Shown here one piece after another: positions 44,715 to 53,676 of a DNA stretch of 64,000 bases (position 1 is its first letter; every line of letters begins with the position of its first letter). Both the position numbers and the translations under genes were made by a program. Source of the DNA: JALFST01 sp022779285. Lineage in GTDB: Bacteria; Bacillota; Clostridia; Tissierellales; Peptoniphilaceae. The notes beneath the pieces were generated by a model. That model was not told where the DNA came from and did not search any database. It saw only the letters and a list, made by a program, of their open reading frames with translations. Where the stretch lies: the NCBI GenBank assembly GCA_050313895.1, contig JBNPMI010000008.1; one strand, written 5' to 3'.

Positions 44715-47700
44715 ATGAGAAAAAAGTTAAAAAGATTCTTTACCATTTTTTTATCAATGTTGATTTTCGTGAGTAATTGTATGCTTTTTGGAAGCAAAGA
44801 CTATGTGTATGCTCAAGAACATATAAATCAAGTTGAAAACATTGAAGAAAATTTGAATAATGAAAAAGAAAATCTGATAAAAGAAAAAGAGGATTTGAAT
44901 AATCAGAATGTTACATACAGCAGTTCTAATAATGATTTATCAAGTCTTACTTTCAGTATTTCAAATAATCAAGCTAATGAGAAAACAGAGTATTATTCAT
45001 TTGAAACATTGAGCTGGAATATTAGTGTTGATGCGACTAGCATTACGACAAACCAAAAATTACAAAATGGATACTTGGATATTAATGTACCCAGTGAGTA
45101 TCTTAGATCTATAAATGCACTGGCATCCGATAGAGTTAAATCTCAGGAAGTAATAACAAACGCTGATAAAAGTACAACATTAAGAGTCTTTTTGAACGAT
45201 ACTATTAATTCAACTACAAAATTTGTTTTGCCAATTAATATGACAGTAAAAGAGAGGGTTACACCAGAAGGATATAAAGTTTTACCAAAAGTTACTTTAT
45301 ACAGTGATAATAATGGTTTAGTCTCTACGGCGATTTCTAAGCCGAAAAGTGAGCTCGAAATTATTTATGATGACCCAGTTGCCTATAAAGCTGTAGGTTC
45401 AATTCGTGAAATCACTGATAACAATAGTTATCAGTATGGAGGAGAACTAGATTCAGATAATAAAGCTTTCTTAACCGAGGATACTTCAAAACTTGAGTAT
45501 ATTGATTTCACATATCTAACTAATACAGTAAAAGATCGTTCTTTTGACTCGTATCCTAATGGACTTTTCAAGTTTAGACAGATGGAAACTATAAAAGTTG
45601 TTGATACATTGCCAACATATACTGACAAATATGGAAATGTAAAAAAAGCATTTTTTGACTCAAACGCAAATCCAGGTTGGACTTTGTCATCTGATGGGAA
45701 GACAGTTGAATATATTGTGAACTCAAGTAATCAAAATATTATTGGGGGAGGGGCCGATATTGCCCTAAGAGATGATGTAAGATTGAGATTGAAGTTCCCT
45801 GGTGCGCCGGTTAGTGATTATTCGAAAAAAGTATCAGTTAATAATAAAGTAAAACTTATACCAAAATATACAAATCAGACTTCTGAGGAAAATTCACCAA
45901 TATTAGAAGATGAGATTAAGTTTTACCTAGATGGAGAATTATTATCTAGACAAGGTATTTTTATTAAAAATACTAATACTGCTGGAAGATTTATTTATGA
46001 CGAAAGTCAACCATATGCATCAAGCGATTCTTATAAAATTCTTGTAAGAAATACATTAAACTATCCCATTGGAAATGTAGTTATTACTGAAGGAAATTTT
46101 GACTCTAGGATGTATATAAACAGTATCACTGAGTCAAATATTTCAACCAGTCAAGTGGAAAAAATTTATGGAGTACTTGAAGATGGAACGAAAGAAGAAA
46201 TTTCATTTAATAAAGACTCTAAAACTCTAACTTCGGTCATTGATAGTGTGACTACTGCTAAAATACAAAAATATGCAGAACAAGTAGAATCAGGAGCGTT
46301 GGAAAAGACCTCAGTGCCCAATGTTCCAGCTAGATATAAAAAAATTGAAGTTCATATGAAGTCTGATTTTATTTTGTATCCTGGGAAATCTTTAACTCTG
46401 ATGGTTAAAATGCAATTAACTGACCCTTATAACACGGTTATTACAGGTGATGGATCCAAAGATACGCTTGAAAATACAGCTTCTTTACAAGCAAATGTGA
46501 AATTATCTGAGGATAAAGTGCAAGAAATTAATATTCCTTCTAAAAGTGCGGGAGTTTTAACAAAAAAAATTGAGACGATAGGATTTTACAAATCTACTCG
46601 AGGAAATAATACTGGAAGTTTAGGAGAAAATTTTTTATTTACGTTAAGTACTTCTACTAATAATCTAAATCAAGGACGTATATTTAAGAATTTAATAGCT
46701 TTTGATTTATTACCTATTGGAGTAACGTATAAAGGCTATAACATTGAGGGAGATGACAAAGATATAAAAAGTGTTGAAATAATTGATAATTATCGTGACA
46801 CAGGTAGAACAGCGATTTTCATTAAATTTAAAGATGTGAGAGTAAGTGATTTTGCAAATCCGATGATTAATATATTAGTGAAAATAAATGAAAATGCTAT
46901 TTCAACCTCTGTTTTAGGTCATGAAAAGATGAACGAGAATCAAGCATTTTTATACGAAGAAAATAATCCGGATTTTGTAAAATTAGTTCAAAACAATAAT
47001 AAATCGGAAGATGTATGGGATGTTGATAATAATCCGGATTCTATTGAGTTAATAAGTGCTAAATCTACTTTTATGGCTAAATTACCAGAGACTGTACAGT
47101 CTTATAAATATATCAGAAGAACTAGAAAAAATCCACAAAACCAAAAGAATGCCGTGTACGATCCCAATGCACTCAATACATCATGGTTGTCAGATGGTAT
47201 AAATACTAATTTCGAAGAGTATTTTGAATACAGATTAACAACAAAAAACAATTCTCCTGACACACTTGATAAATTGCTTGTTTTTGACAAATTAAATTTC
47301 TATGAAGGAACAACAAAACGTAATCAATTAGCAGGTCCAATTCAAGTTGATGGAAGTGGAAATTTTAAAATACATTATACAACGGATGAGGTATCAACAG
47401 ATAATCCAAATGTTGAAGTGCCAAGGCTAAGCTGGACCGAAAATCCTGAAGATTTTAGCAAGGTTACTGCGTTTTATATTGAAATGAATTCAGATACTGT
47501 ATTGAGGTCACATAGCAGTATAAGTTTTAATGTTCCTGTGAGAGCGCCAGCTTTACAAGTAGAATTAAGTAAAAAGAAGTCTGAAAACTCAAGTTATGTT
47601 AGTTATGGAACTATTACTCAGTTTGGTAAAGCGGGTACAGTATACAATACATTACCTGAAGTTTTAATTGTTAAAAAGACTTGGGAGGGAAATGTTAAAT

Positions 47701-48527
47701 TTCCAGTTGAAACAGAAATTTATGACAGTAGCACAGGTAGAGTTTTATTTTCTGGAATAAAGTTAAATGAAGAAAATAACTTTTCTCAAATTTTATCTCT
47801 TAATGATATTTTATTAGATAGTACACGTTTGTCTAATCTTAAAATGAGAGAAGTGGGTGAAACGGATGCATCACTTAGTCATAACATAGGAAATAAAACA
47901 TATCAGTTTGATGTTTCATATATTATTGATGGTACAAATTTTACCACACATAACAAACAAATTTCAGTTGTTACTCCATGGACGCCAATGGAGTCACCAA
48001 CAAGAGAAATAAAAGTAAGTAAAGAGTGGAAAGATTCCGAAGGAAATAAAACAAAAGCACCAGTAAATAGTATAGAAGTAGAACTATATAAAGATGGGAA
48101 AGCAACAGGAAAGAAAGTAGAACTGAATGCAACCAATAACTGGAGTGGAGTATTTAAAAACATAGATGTGGTAGAAAGGCTAGGAGATACAGACTATTAT
48201 AATTACACTGTAAAAGAAGTAGGAGAAAATGGTAATACCATTAAGATTGCTGGAAAGTGGTACAAAGTTGGCAACGAAGGGAATATGAAAGACGGTTTTG
48301 TGATAGAAAACAAAGAAGTGTACGTAACACCGGAAAAACCTAATAAGCCTGAGAAACCACAAATACCTGAAAAGTTAATCCAAAATGCATCAAAAGAACC
48401 GAGCAAAAATTCGCCCAAAACAGGAGATGGGTTTAATCTAGGTATATATGCAGGTGTTATGGTACTTGCGGTTTGGGTGTTAACATTTTTTGGAATTAAG
48501 ATAAGAAAAGGAGATGAAGTCGAGTAG
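44715..48527 (+). CDS. Large sortase-anchored surface protein
   Basis: 1270 residues. The start is ATG 44715 behind GAAAGGA; the open frame upstream (to 44592) would put extra sequence before a clear signal peptide (about 1-33, ending VYA). The long middle is threonine/serine/asparagine-rich and beta-like, resembling isopeptide-type adhesin domains; a Cna-B-like domain lies near the C terminus (KVSKEWKDSEGNKTKAPVNS...YTVKEVG). A proline-rich stretch (PEKPNKPEKPQIPEK), the sorting motif SPKTG (1233-1237), a hydrophobic segment and a basic/acidic tail follow. It is AT-rich and intact inside a field of decayed elements, so it is probably maintained by selection, as an adhesin. Confidence 0.88.
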   Translation: MRKKLKRFFTIFLSMLIFVSNCMLFGSKDYVYAQEHINQVENIEENLNNEKENLIKEKEDLNNQNVTYSSSNNDLSSLTFSISNNQANEKTEYYSFETLSWNISVDATSITTNQKLQNGYLDINVPSEYLRSINALASDRVKSQEVITNADKSTTLRVFLNDTINSTTKFVLPINMTVKERVTPEGYKVLPKVTLYSDNNGLVSTAISKPKSELEIIYDDPVAYKAVGSIREITDNNSYQYGGELDSDNKAFLTEDTSKLEYIDFTYLTNTVKDRSFDSYPNGLFKFRQMETIKVVDTLPTYTDKYGNVKKAFFDSNANPGWTLSSDGKTVEYIVNSSNQNIIGGGADIALRDDVRLRLKFPGAPVSDYSKKVSVNNKVKLIPKYTNQTSEENSPILEDEIKFYLDGELLSRQGIFIKNTNTAGRFIYDESQPYASSDSYKILVRNTLNYPIGNVVITEGNFDSRMYINSITESNISTSQVEKIYGVLEDGTKEEISFNKDSKTLTSVIDSVTTAKIQKYAEQVESGALEKTSVPNVPARYKKIEVHMKSDFILYPGKSLTLMVKMQLTDPYNTVITGDGSKDTLENTASLQANVKLSEDKVQEINIPSKSAGVLTKKIETIGFYKSTRGNNTGSLGENFLFTLSTSTNNLNQGRIFKNLIAFDLLPIGVTYKGYNIEGDDKDIKSVEIIDNYRDTGRTAIFIKFKDVRVSDFANPMINILVKINENAISTSVLGHEKMNENQAFLYEENNPDFVKLVQNNNKSEDVWDVDNNPDSIELISAKSTFMAKLPETVQSYKYIRRTRKNPQNQKNAVYDPNALNTSWLSDGINTNFEEYFEYRLTTKNNSPDTLDKLLVFDKLNFYEGTTKRNQLAGPIQVDGSGNFKIHYTTDEVSTDNPNVEVPRLSWTENPEDFSKVTAFYIEMNSDTVLRSHSSISFNVPVRAPALQVELSKKKSENSSYVSYGTITQFGKAGTVYNTLPEVLIVKKTWEGNVKFPVETEIYDSSTGRVLFSGIKLNEENNFSQILSLNDILLDSTRLSNLKMREVGETDASLSHNIGNKTYQFDVSYIIDGTNFTTHNKQISVVTPWTPMESPTREIKVSKEWKDSEGNKTKAPVNSIEVELYKDGKATGKKVELNATNNWSGVFKNIDVVERLGDTDYYNYTVKEVGENGNTIKIAGKWYKVGNEGNMKDGFVIENKEVYVTPEKPNKPEKPQIPEKLIQNASKEPSKNSPKTGDGFNLGIYAGVMVLAVWVLTFFGIKIRKGDEVE

Positions 48528-48626
48528 GAAAAATAAAGAGGAACTCTTAATTATAGAAATTTCTCTTCTCATCGTTGGTATTTAAAAATTGATAGTTTTA
48601 ATAAAGAAATATATTTCTTTTATTTT

Positions 48627-48667
48627 AGGGGACTTCTTATGCCAAGATGCAGGAGTCCTCCTTTTTT
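48627..48667 (+). terminator. Possible terminator
   Basis: AGGGGACT pairs with AGTCCTCCT (one G-T pair) and six T follow. It lies 100 bases after the surface-protein gene. Confidence 0.5.
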
Positions 48668-48698
48668 GCCTGAAGACCAAACAGAGAGAGGAAAACTT

Positions 48699-49140
48699 AT
48701 GGCAGAAGAGTATTATCCTTATGCGAGCTGGCAAAAGGTAAAGGTCAGTAAAGATATTTATAAAGTTTATTGGCGAGAAAACGAGAAGTATTTAGAGCGG
48801 ATGGACAGAAAAATTGCCTGCTTTTCTTTTCCGCTTTGGATCATGATGGACATTTTATAGATAAAATCATTGAGGAAAGCGTTGATTTAGAAAGATTGTT
48901 GAAACACAGATGGATATTGAAGTAGTCAGAAATGTTATATCAAGACTCAATACAGAAGAAAGAGATATTATTGAATGCCCATATTTCAATGATGAAACTG
49001 TTTGTTCAGTAGCAAAGCTCAAAAGCATTACACATCCAACTTCAATCAAAAGAAAAAATAAATTTCATGAAAAACTAAACAATATATCGAAGAACTTTAA
49101 AATTCAGGTAACCAAAGTGACCAAATTTTCACTTATATAA
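48699..49140 (+). pseudogene. Conjugative-element sigma-70-like regulator, frameshifted
   Basis: Three frames are needed: WQKVKVSKDIYKVYWRENEK, then DGHFIDKIIEESVDLERLL, then DIEVVRNVISRLNTEERDII with a damaged region-4-like HTH. Joined they resemble the sigma-like regulators (EVYQVYW...LNEEER) of Tn916-type elements. Two shifts break it; the tail QVTKVTKFSLI looks unrelated. Confidence 0.65.
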
Positions 49141-49529
49141 AGTAAAAGGGGAGTTTGATCTCCTTTATTTTCTCAATAAGAGAAAAGTCTGGTTATGGCG
49201 AACGGAAAAATGTAAAGAAAATACTTCTTTTCAAATATTGCTCTTTGAAAACTAAATATATCAAAGTAGGACTTTATCTACTTGTGGAGAATTATGATTT
49301 ATACCATGACCTTTTTGTTGAAAAAATTTTGATTTTATGAATACTGAGAAATTGGGGAAACAAGAAAGCAAGCAATAAATAAGAATACATAAAAACAGGT
49401 CTGGCAACCTGTCCGATGAAACAAGTAGTGATAATGATACTTCAACAGTTTAAGCCGGCTCGTCTTGAATAAGAGGCGGAGGTGAAATTCGAAAGCAAGA
49501 ATACAGATCAATAAAAAATGAGATCACCG
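49141..49529. other. Mobile-element debris, no gene seen
   Basis: Nearly 400 bases without a supported gene. A 61-codon frame (49155-49340) has no ribosome site or family look. The stretch around 49400-49500 has the look of leader sequence of conjugative elements but nothing definite. Confidence 0.4.
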
Positions 49530-50166
49530 CATAGCCTGGAGCATGGTATGCAAGTTACTTTGTATACCAAGAAAAACCTACCAAGAAAAACCGAAGATTC
49601 AGCACATACAAGGGTGTTGCGGGAAGAATCGCTCCTAATAGAATAAGTACGATTCCACACATGCATTCCACATTAGAAGATCACTACAGATCAAATACTA
49701 TGAGACGGATGAGAAAGGCAGAGTAACGATCAGAAAACTGTATTTCAATCCGTTTCTGGATCTATTGAATCTGGAGGTATTCAGCTACGGCGTTTTCGAA
49801 ATGCTTTCTGCATATAGTATAACTACAGCTTTGAATGAAGCAATAGATGCAACCGGAGACTGCAAGTACCGACGCATTTTCCATTTCGACCGCGGCTGGG
49901 CTTAGCAGATGGGTATTTATCGTCAAAAGCTGAGAAATCATCGCATATTTCAAAAAGCAGAAGATGTATTGCGGGAAAGTTTACAGTAGCTTTGATGAAC
50001 TCAAAGAGGTAATAGATAAATATATACGTTATTGCAATGAAAAGTGCAGTAAAGCATCTCTCGATTACCGGAACCTAATCGAGTATCGTAATGAGACGTT
50101 TGCTGCATAGAAAAACTCCGGCGATTTCTCGCCGAAGTAAAAGTATAACTTTTTAGGGACATTTCA
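49530..50166 (+). mobile_element. Right part of the IS3-family (IS150-like) element with broken orfB
   Basis: Pieces of orfB in shifting frames: RRFSTYKGVAGRIAPNRI, KGRVTIRKLYFNPFLDLLNL, IFHFDRGWA, IDKYIRYCNEKCSKASLDYR. This is the middle and end of an IS3-family transposase (DDE domain). A hairpin CGGCGA/TCGCCG and the end GTATAACTTTTTAGGGAC (50143-50160) close the element; the latter is the inverted counterpart of the left end at 40341. Confidence 0.75.
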
Positions 50167-50182
50167 AATGGCGAGCCTTTTA

Positions 50183-50689
50183 TTATGAAAAGAGATAAGG
50201 ACAAATGGTATTGCTCCAGGAAGCAATCAGCCGATCCAGGGTCCAAGCAGCGTTGGCGGGACTCGTAGAAGGAAGTGCGGCGGCTATATGGCCGGTCTTC
50301 GGCTCTACATATTTTTGATATACAGACAGAGATTTTTTTCCGTTGCAGAATATCGCGCAGATCGGAGCATTTTCCAATATGCTTGAGATGTTATTCGGGA
50401 TGACATCCTCGATAGAGGAATCGGACGAGCCGATAATAGAGCATTGTCCGACGGAATCCCACAGGGCGATATGATTCTTATGCAGAAAATCCTTCTTTTC
50501 CTGGATCGTTTGAGGAACGGAAGCATTACAAACAGCTGCCATCACTTTCCAAAAGCGATTTTGCGGATGCCCGTAAAAGAATCTCTGCTCTCGGCTTTTC
50601 ACAGAGGGAAACGAGCCCAAAATAAGGATTCGGCTTTCCGCATCGTAAAGAGGGGGAAAGGGATGTTGTATGATTTCTCGTTTTTGCAT
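50183..50689 (-). CDS. Uracil-DNA-glycosylase-superfamily DNA glycosylase (deoxyinosine type)
   Basis: 168 residues with the superfamily motifs LILGSFPSVKSRE and FYGHPQNRFWKVM at the N terminus and a C-terminal LPSTSPANAAW. This fits the small group described as DNA-deoxyinosine glycosylases; removal of deaminated purines is the expected role. ATG 50689 follows GAAAGAAGG; earlier in-frame codons run towards the divergent gene. It is adjacent to, and divergent from, another DNA-repair gene (ogt). Confidence 0.85.
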   Translation of the reverse strand: MQKREIIQHPFPPLYDAESRILILGSFPSVKSREQRFFYGHPQNRFWKVMAAVCNASVPQTIQEKKDFLHKNHIALWDSVGQCSIIGSSDSSIEDVIPNNISSILENAPICAIFCNGKKSLSVYQKYVEPKTGHIAAALPSTSPANAAWTLDRLIASWSNTICPYLFS

Positions 50690-50777
50690 CGTTGTGCCTT
50701 CTTTCAGTAAATTCATATTGAGAACTATCCTCATAAACTATATGATAGGAATGTCATCCGGTAAAGAGGGAGGGGCT

Positions 50778-50909
50778 ATGACAAAGCGATATGATACAGT
50801 TTTTCGGACAAGTCAACAGTACAAATCTTTGAAAAAGCTTGATCTGCTCATGCTTGAAGCGGAGATTGATATCATGGGCATCCTTGTCAAGGCGGCTGAA
50901 ATCAGATGA
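50778..50909 (+). CDS. 43-residue protein coupled to ogt
   Basis: A short frame MTKRYDTVFRTSQQYKSLKK... with a strong site (GGGAGGGG) seven bases before the ATG. It is helical and charged with no known fold. Its stop overlaps the ogt start (ATGA), so at the least it works as a translational leader; a real small protein is possible. Confidence 0.55.
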   Translation: MTKRYDTVFRTSQQYKSLKKLDLLMLEAEIDIMGILVKAAEIR

Positions 50910-51433
50910 AATATCAATATAGATATCGGACTCCTGCACCTTTTTCCGATCTGTGGATGCAGAGTGATGGGGCATTTCTTACCGGTCTCCGATTTGCAGC
51001 CTCCGGAGAAACAGATGGAGATGCTCTTGAATGTGAGGAAAAAAAACCGCCTGTTTTGGAAGAGGTATGCCGATGGTTGGATCAATATTTTTCAGGAGAA
51101 GCTCCGGAGAATTTTTCAAAAATAAAATTGGAGAATCTGACCGATTTTCGAAGACGGGTTCTTCAGAGGCTTTTGGCGATCCCTTATGGGCAGGTGGTGA
51201 CTTATGGCGAAATTGCGCAGTCAATTGCAAGGGAAAGAGGGATTCCAAAAATGTCAGCACGTGCAGTGGGACATGCTGTCGGATCAAACCCGATTTGCAT
51301 TATCATTCCCTGTCATAGAGTCATCGGTGTCAATGGCCGCTTGACGGGATATGGGGGAGGAATTCAGACGAAAATCGATCTTTTGGAATTGGAGGGAGTG
51401 GATATTGTACATCCTACTTCACATCAGAAATGA
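50906..51433 (+). CDS. ogt: Methylated-DNA--protein-cysteine methyltransferase
   Basis: Suicide repair protein that removes alkyl groups from O6-guanine to its own cysteine. The 175 residues have the C-terminal domain with RVLQRLLAIPYGQVVTYGEI, the HTH arginine finger region (ARAVGHAVGSNP) and the active-site PCHRVIG. It starts within the stop of the 43-residue gene, which suggests coupled translation, and is followed immediately by a long terminator. Confidence 0.95.
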   Translation: MKYQYRYRTPAPFSDLWMQSDGAFLTGLRFAASGETDGDALECEEKKPPVLEEVCRWLDQYFSGEAPENFSKIKLENLTDFRRRVLQRLLAIPYGQVVTYGEIAQSIARERGIPKMSARAVGHAVGSNPICIIIPCHRVIGVNGRLTGYGGGIQTKIDLLELEGVDIVHPTSHQK

Positions 51434-51471
51434 AAAAATCCGTCTATCGTTATTCGATAGACGGATTTTTT
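51433..51471 (+). terminator. Strong terminator of ogt
   Basis: A 17-base perfect stem (AAAAAATCCGTCTATCG) with a five-base loop; the 3' arm ends in six T. It begins at the ogt stop codon. Confidence 0.92.
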
Positions 51472-51559
51472 AGAAGACTGCTTCAGCGATCTCTTTTCTA
51501 TGCAACGAGTGAAGAAATCGACTGCAGCCTTTTCAAACAGCCGGAAGCTTTATTGTATC

Positions 51560-53335
51560 CAATTATTTCGACTGCTCAACAACAGCCTGAGCAGAGCAGC
51601 CACGAAAAACAATTTTTTTGTTTTTAATTTCCTGTTTCAAAATATTAAAGAAAATAATCTCCTGAAAATGTACCGGAGGAATTTCCCCCTCGTCGCAAAA
51701 TGTGACCGCCGCATTGGTTTTTCTGCCGTTGGCCTTAATATCTACCGTCTGTGCTCCCGTGCCGTCGAAGTTCAGATGCCACATGTAATATATTTTGCTC
51801 TAAGGCGTTACCTTTGCAACAAACTTTTGATAAATTTCACGGGGCAGGACCGGCTTAGAAAAATCAATCAGCTTCATTCAGCACCGCTTCAATTTTACTA
51901 AGCTCCAAACCCACTTCGCCGCTTTCGGTCGTGCAATCGTCTTTTTTCATATTCTGCGTTCAGCTGAGCAATTTTTTATCAAATTCCGCTTTCTTTTTCA
52001 AAAACTCCTCTTTGTTAATTTCGCCGTCGCTTCGCATATCCAAAAGAATATCTTTTTTTGGATTTCAGTTTTTCGATATTTGCAAGCATAACCGACTTGT
52101 TTTGTTGAGGGGATTTACTATCCGGTTTATAACATTTTTTGAGTATTTTGCAAGCAAGCTTTATATCTTCGGCTCTTGTCCGCCATACCTGCTCCATAAT
52201 CATTTTGCCCGTCATTTCAAGCTTCCAATCGGTATTTCGGTCTGGTCGCAGCAGCCGGTATCGTCCAATCCTGCGTCACGCCGTTTTTGAGCGGAGGCAT
52301 TGCTCAACCTGCTATAGCACAGGCATCCATATGACCAAGGGGCATTGTTTTTTTGCCAGCGGTTTCTGCGGAATGACGCTCCGCATCAGCATTTCAATTT
52401 GGTCGCTCACAGGCCTTTTGTTTCGCTTTTGCCGTGATTCGGTTGTTTCTTCTTGCCGTCGGTAGAAACGCCCATTGTTTTTGTTACTCTCCGTTGTTTG
52501 ATTTCCTGACACCGATACCGTTCTTCCTCGGTTATAATAGGCTCATAATCGCTTTTTACGAGCATATATGTGGAAAAATCGTTTTAAGTATTCGCTTTTG
52601 TTCAAGATAATTGTTGCTGTATGATTTTCCGTAAGCCTGATAACTCATATATGTAGCTTTATTGACAATTCTCGTAATTACGCATGCTGACCACTTTACC
52701 AAACCCGATGCGTTTTTTTGTCCAAGTCGGTGAGCTTGTTCACAATTTTGGAAGCACCCGTTTCGCCCTGTAAGTACATATCGAAAATCATTCGTACGGT
52801 TTCCACCTGCTTGGGGCTTATTGTTTGTGTGGATTTGGCGATACGGTTATAACCCAAAATATTTCCTCTGCCGTAAACTATACCTTGCTGGCGGCTGATA
52901 TGGTGCCCGGTTTTTATACATTCCGAGGTCATGCGGTTTTTCTCTTGTGCAAGAGTTGCCATAATTGTCAGTCGAAGTTCACCGTCTTCGTCCATTGTCC
53001 CAATACTATCATCAACAAAATACATCTCAACGCCAATATTTTTCAATTTTCTTGTGGTAACAAGAGCGTCAACGGTGTTTCTCGCAAATCGGCAGACTTC
53101 ATGGGTTACAATTAAATCGGAATTTCCTTTCTTTGCGTCCTCTATCATTTCCAGAAATGCCGGTCGCTTTTTCATCTGTGTGCCCGTAATTCCCTCGTCG
53201 ATATATTTGTTAAGCACCTCCCGGTTGGGGTGATAATTTGCTTGGTCATCGTACCGTTCAATTTGATTTTCAAGAGCAGCCATCTGTGCTTCGTGTCGGT
53301 AGACACACGGCGGTAAAAGACCATTCTAACAATTA
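51560..53335 (-). pseudogene. Large serine recombinase, heavily frameshifted
   Basis: Read leftwards. RRVSTD (53310) begins the catalytic domain; a shift leads to HEAQMAALENQ and the longest open piece (53283-52696, with DEGITGTQMKKRP and LIVTHEVCRFARN). A further shift gives GLVKWSACVITRIVNKATYM and YGKSYSNNYLEQKRI; later come WRTRAEDIKLACKILKKCYK (52190) and a final LIDFSKPVLPREIYQKF (51850). This is the layout of the large recombinases of Tn4451-like or integrative elements, about 550 residues. The N-terminal piece of 195 codons alone could be mistaken for a short gene. Confidence 0.8.
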
Positions 53336-53384
53336 CATGGATAAAATCTGAAAATTATTGATTTTTTAACGATTTCGTGATACC

Positions 53385-53402
53385 GTAATAATGGATTATT
53401 GC
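53385..53402. promoter_or_regulatory. Dyad upstream of the HTH regulator
   Basis: GTAATAAT-GG-ATTATTGC, seven of eight positions symmetric, ends just before the ribosome site of the HTH gene. Its AATAAT/ATTATT core resembles the dyad before hsdR. Confidence 0.5.
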
Positions 53403-53416
53403 AGGAGGTTGCTGCT

Positions 53417-53617
53417 ATGGCAGTTAAATACGATAAATTGTTTCATATGCTGATCGATAAAAAGATTTCCAATGCTCAGCTTGCCGAAAAAGCGGGCGTA
53501 AGTGCCAACATTATTACCCGCTTAAAAAGAGACCAATATGTTGCAATGGAAAGTATCGAAAAGCTTTGCCGCGCTTTGAATTGTGGCGTTGATGATATTC
53601 TTGAGTTCACAAAATAA
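53417..53617 (+). CDS. Small XRE-type HTH regulator (controller-like)
   Basis: 66 residues, essentially one HTH domain: NAQLAEKAGVSANIITRLKR is the HTH, ending with GVDDILEFTK. ATG 53417 follows AGGAGG by eight bases. It stands 59 bases before hsdR, with dyads both before it and between it and hsdR, an arrangement like the controller (C) proteins of restriction-modification systems. C proteins are best known from type II systems; here it heads a type I system. A phage-type repressor is the other option. Confidence 0.85.
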   Translation: MAVKYDKLFHMLIDKKISNAQLAEKAGVSANIITRLKRDQYVAMESIEKLCRALNCGVDDILEFTK

Positions 53618-53636
53618 TTTTTTTTTGCGTCTTAAC

Positions 53637-53661
53637 TTCCGATAATTCATTATTATCGGAA
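53637..53661. promoter_or_regulatory. Perfect operator-like dyad before hsdR
   Basis: TTCCGATAAT, five bases, ATTATCGGAA: ten-base perfect arms, ending about 16 bases before the hsdR ATG. It is a strong candidate site for the HTH regulator. Confidence 0.65.
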
Positions 53662-53676
53662 CCAAGGAGGATATTT

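Noticed and set aside
49155..49340. 61-codon plus-strand frame in AT-rich DNA
   Set aside because: No convincing start or family; length is expected by chance at this composition.
40341..50166. Composite transposon carrying the adhesin
   Set aside because: The two IS parts look like complementary halves of one element rather than two complete flanking copies, so a classical composite transposon is not supported.
52696..53283. 195-codon serine recombinase as an intact short gene
   Set aside because: Family sequence continues on both sides in other frames, so it is a piece of a larger broken gene.
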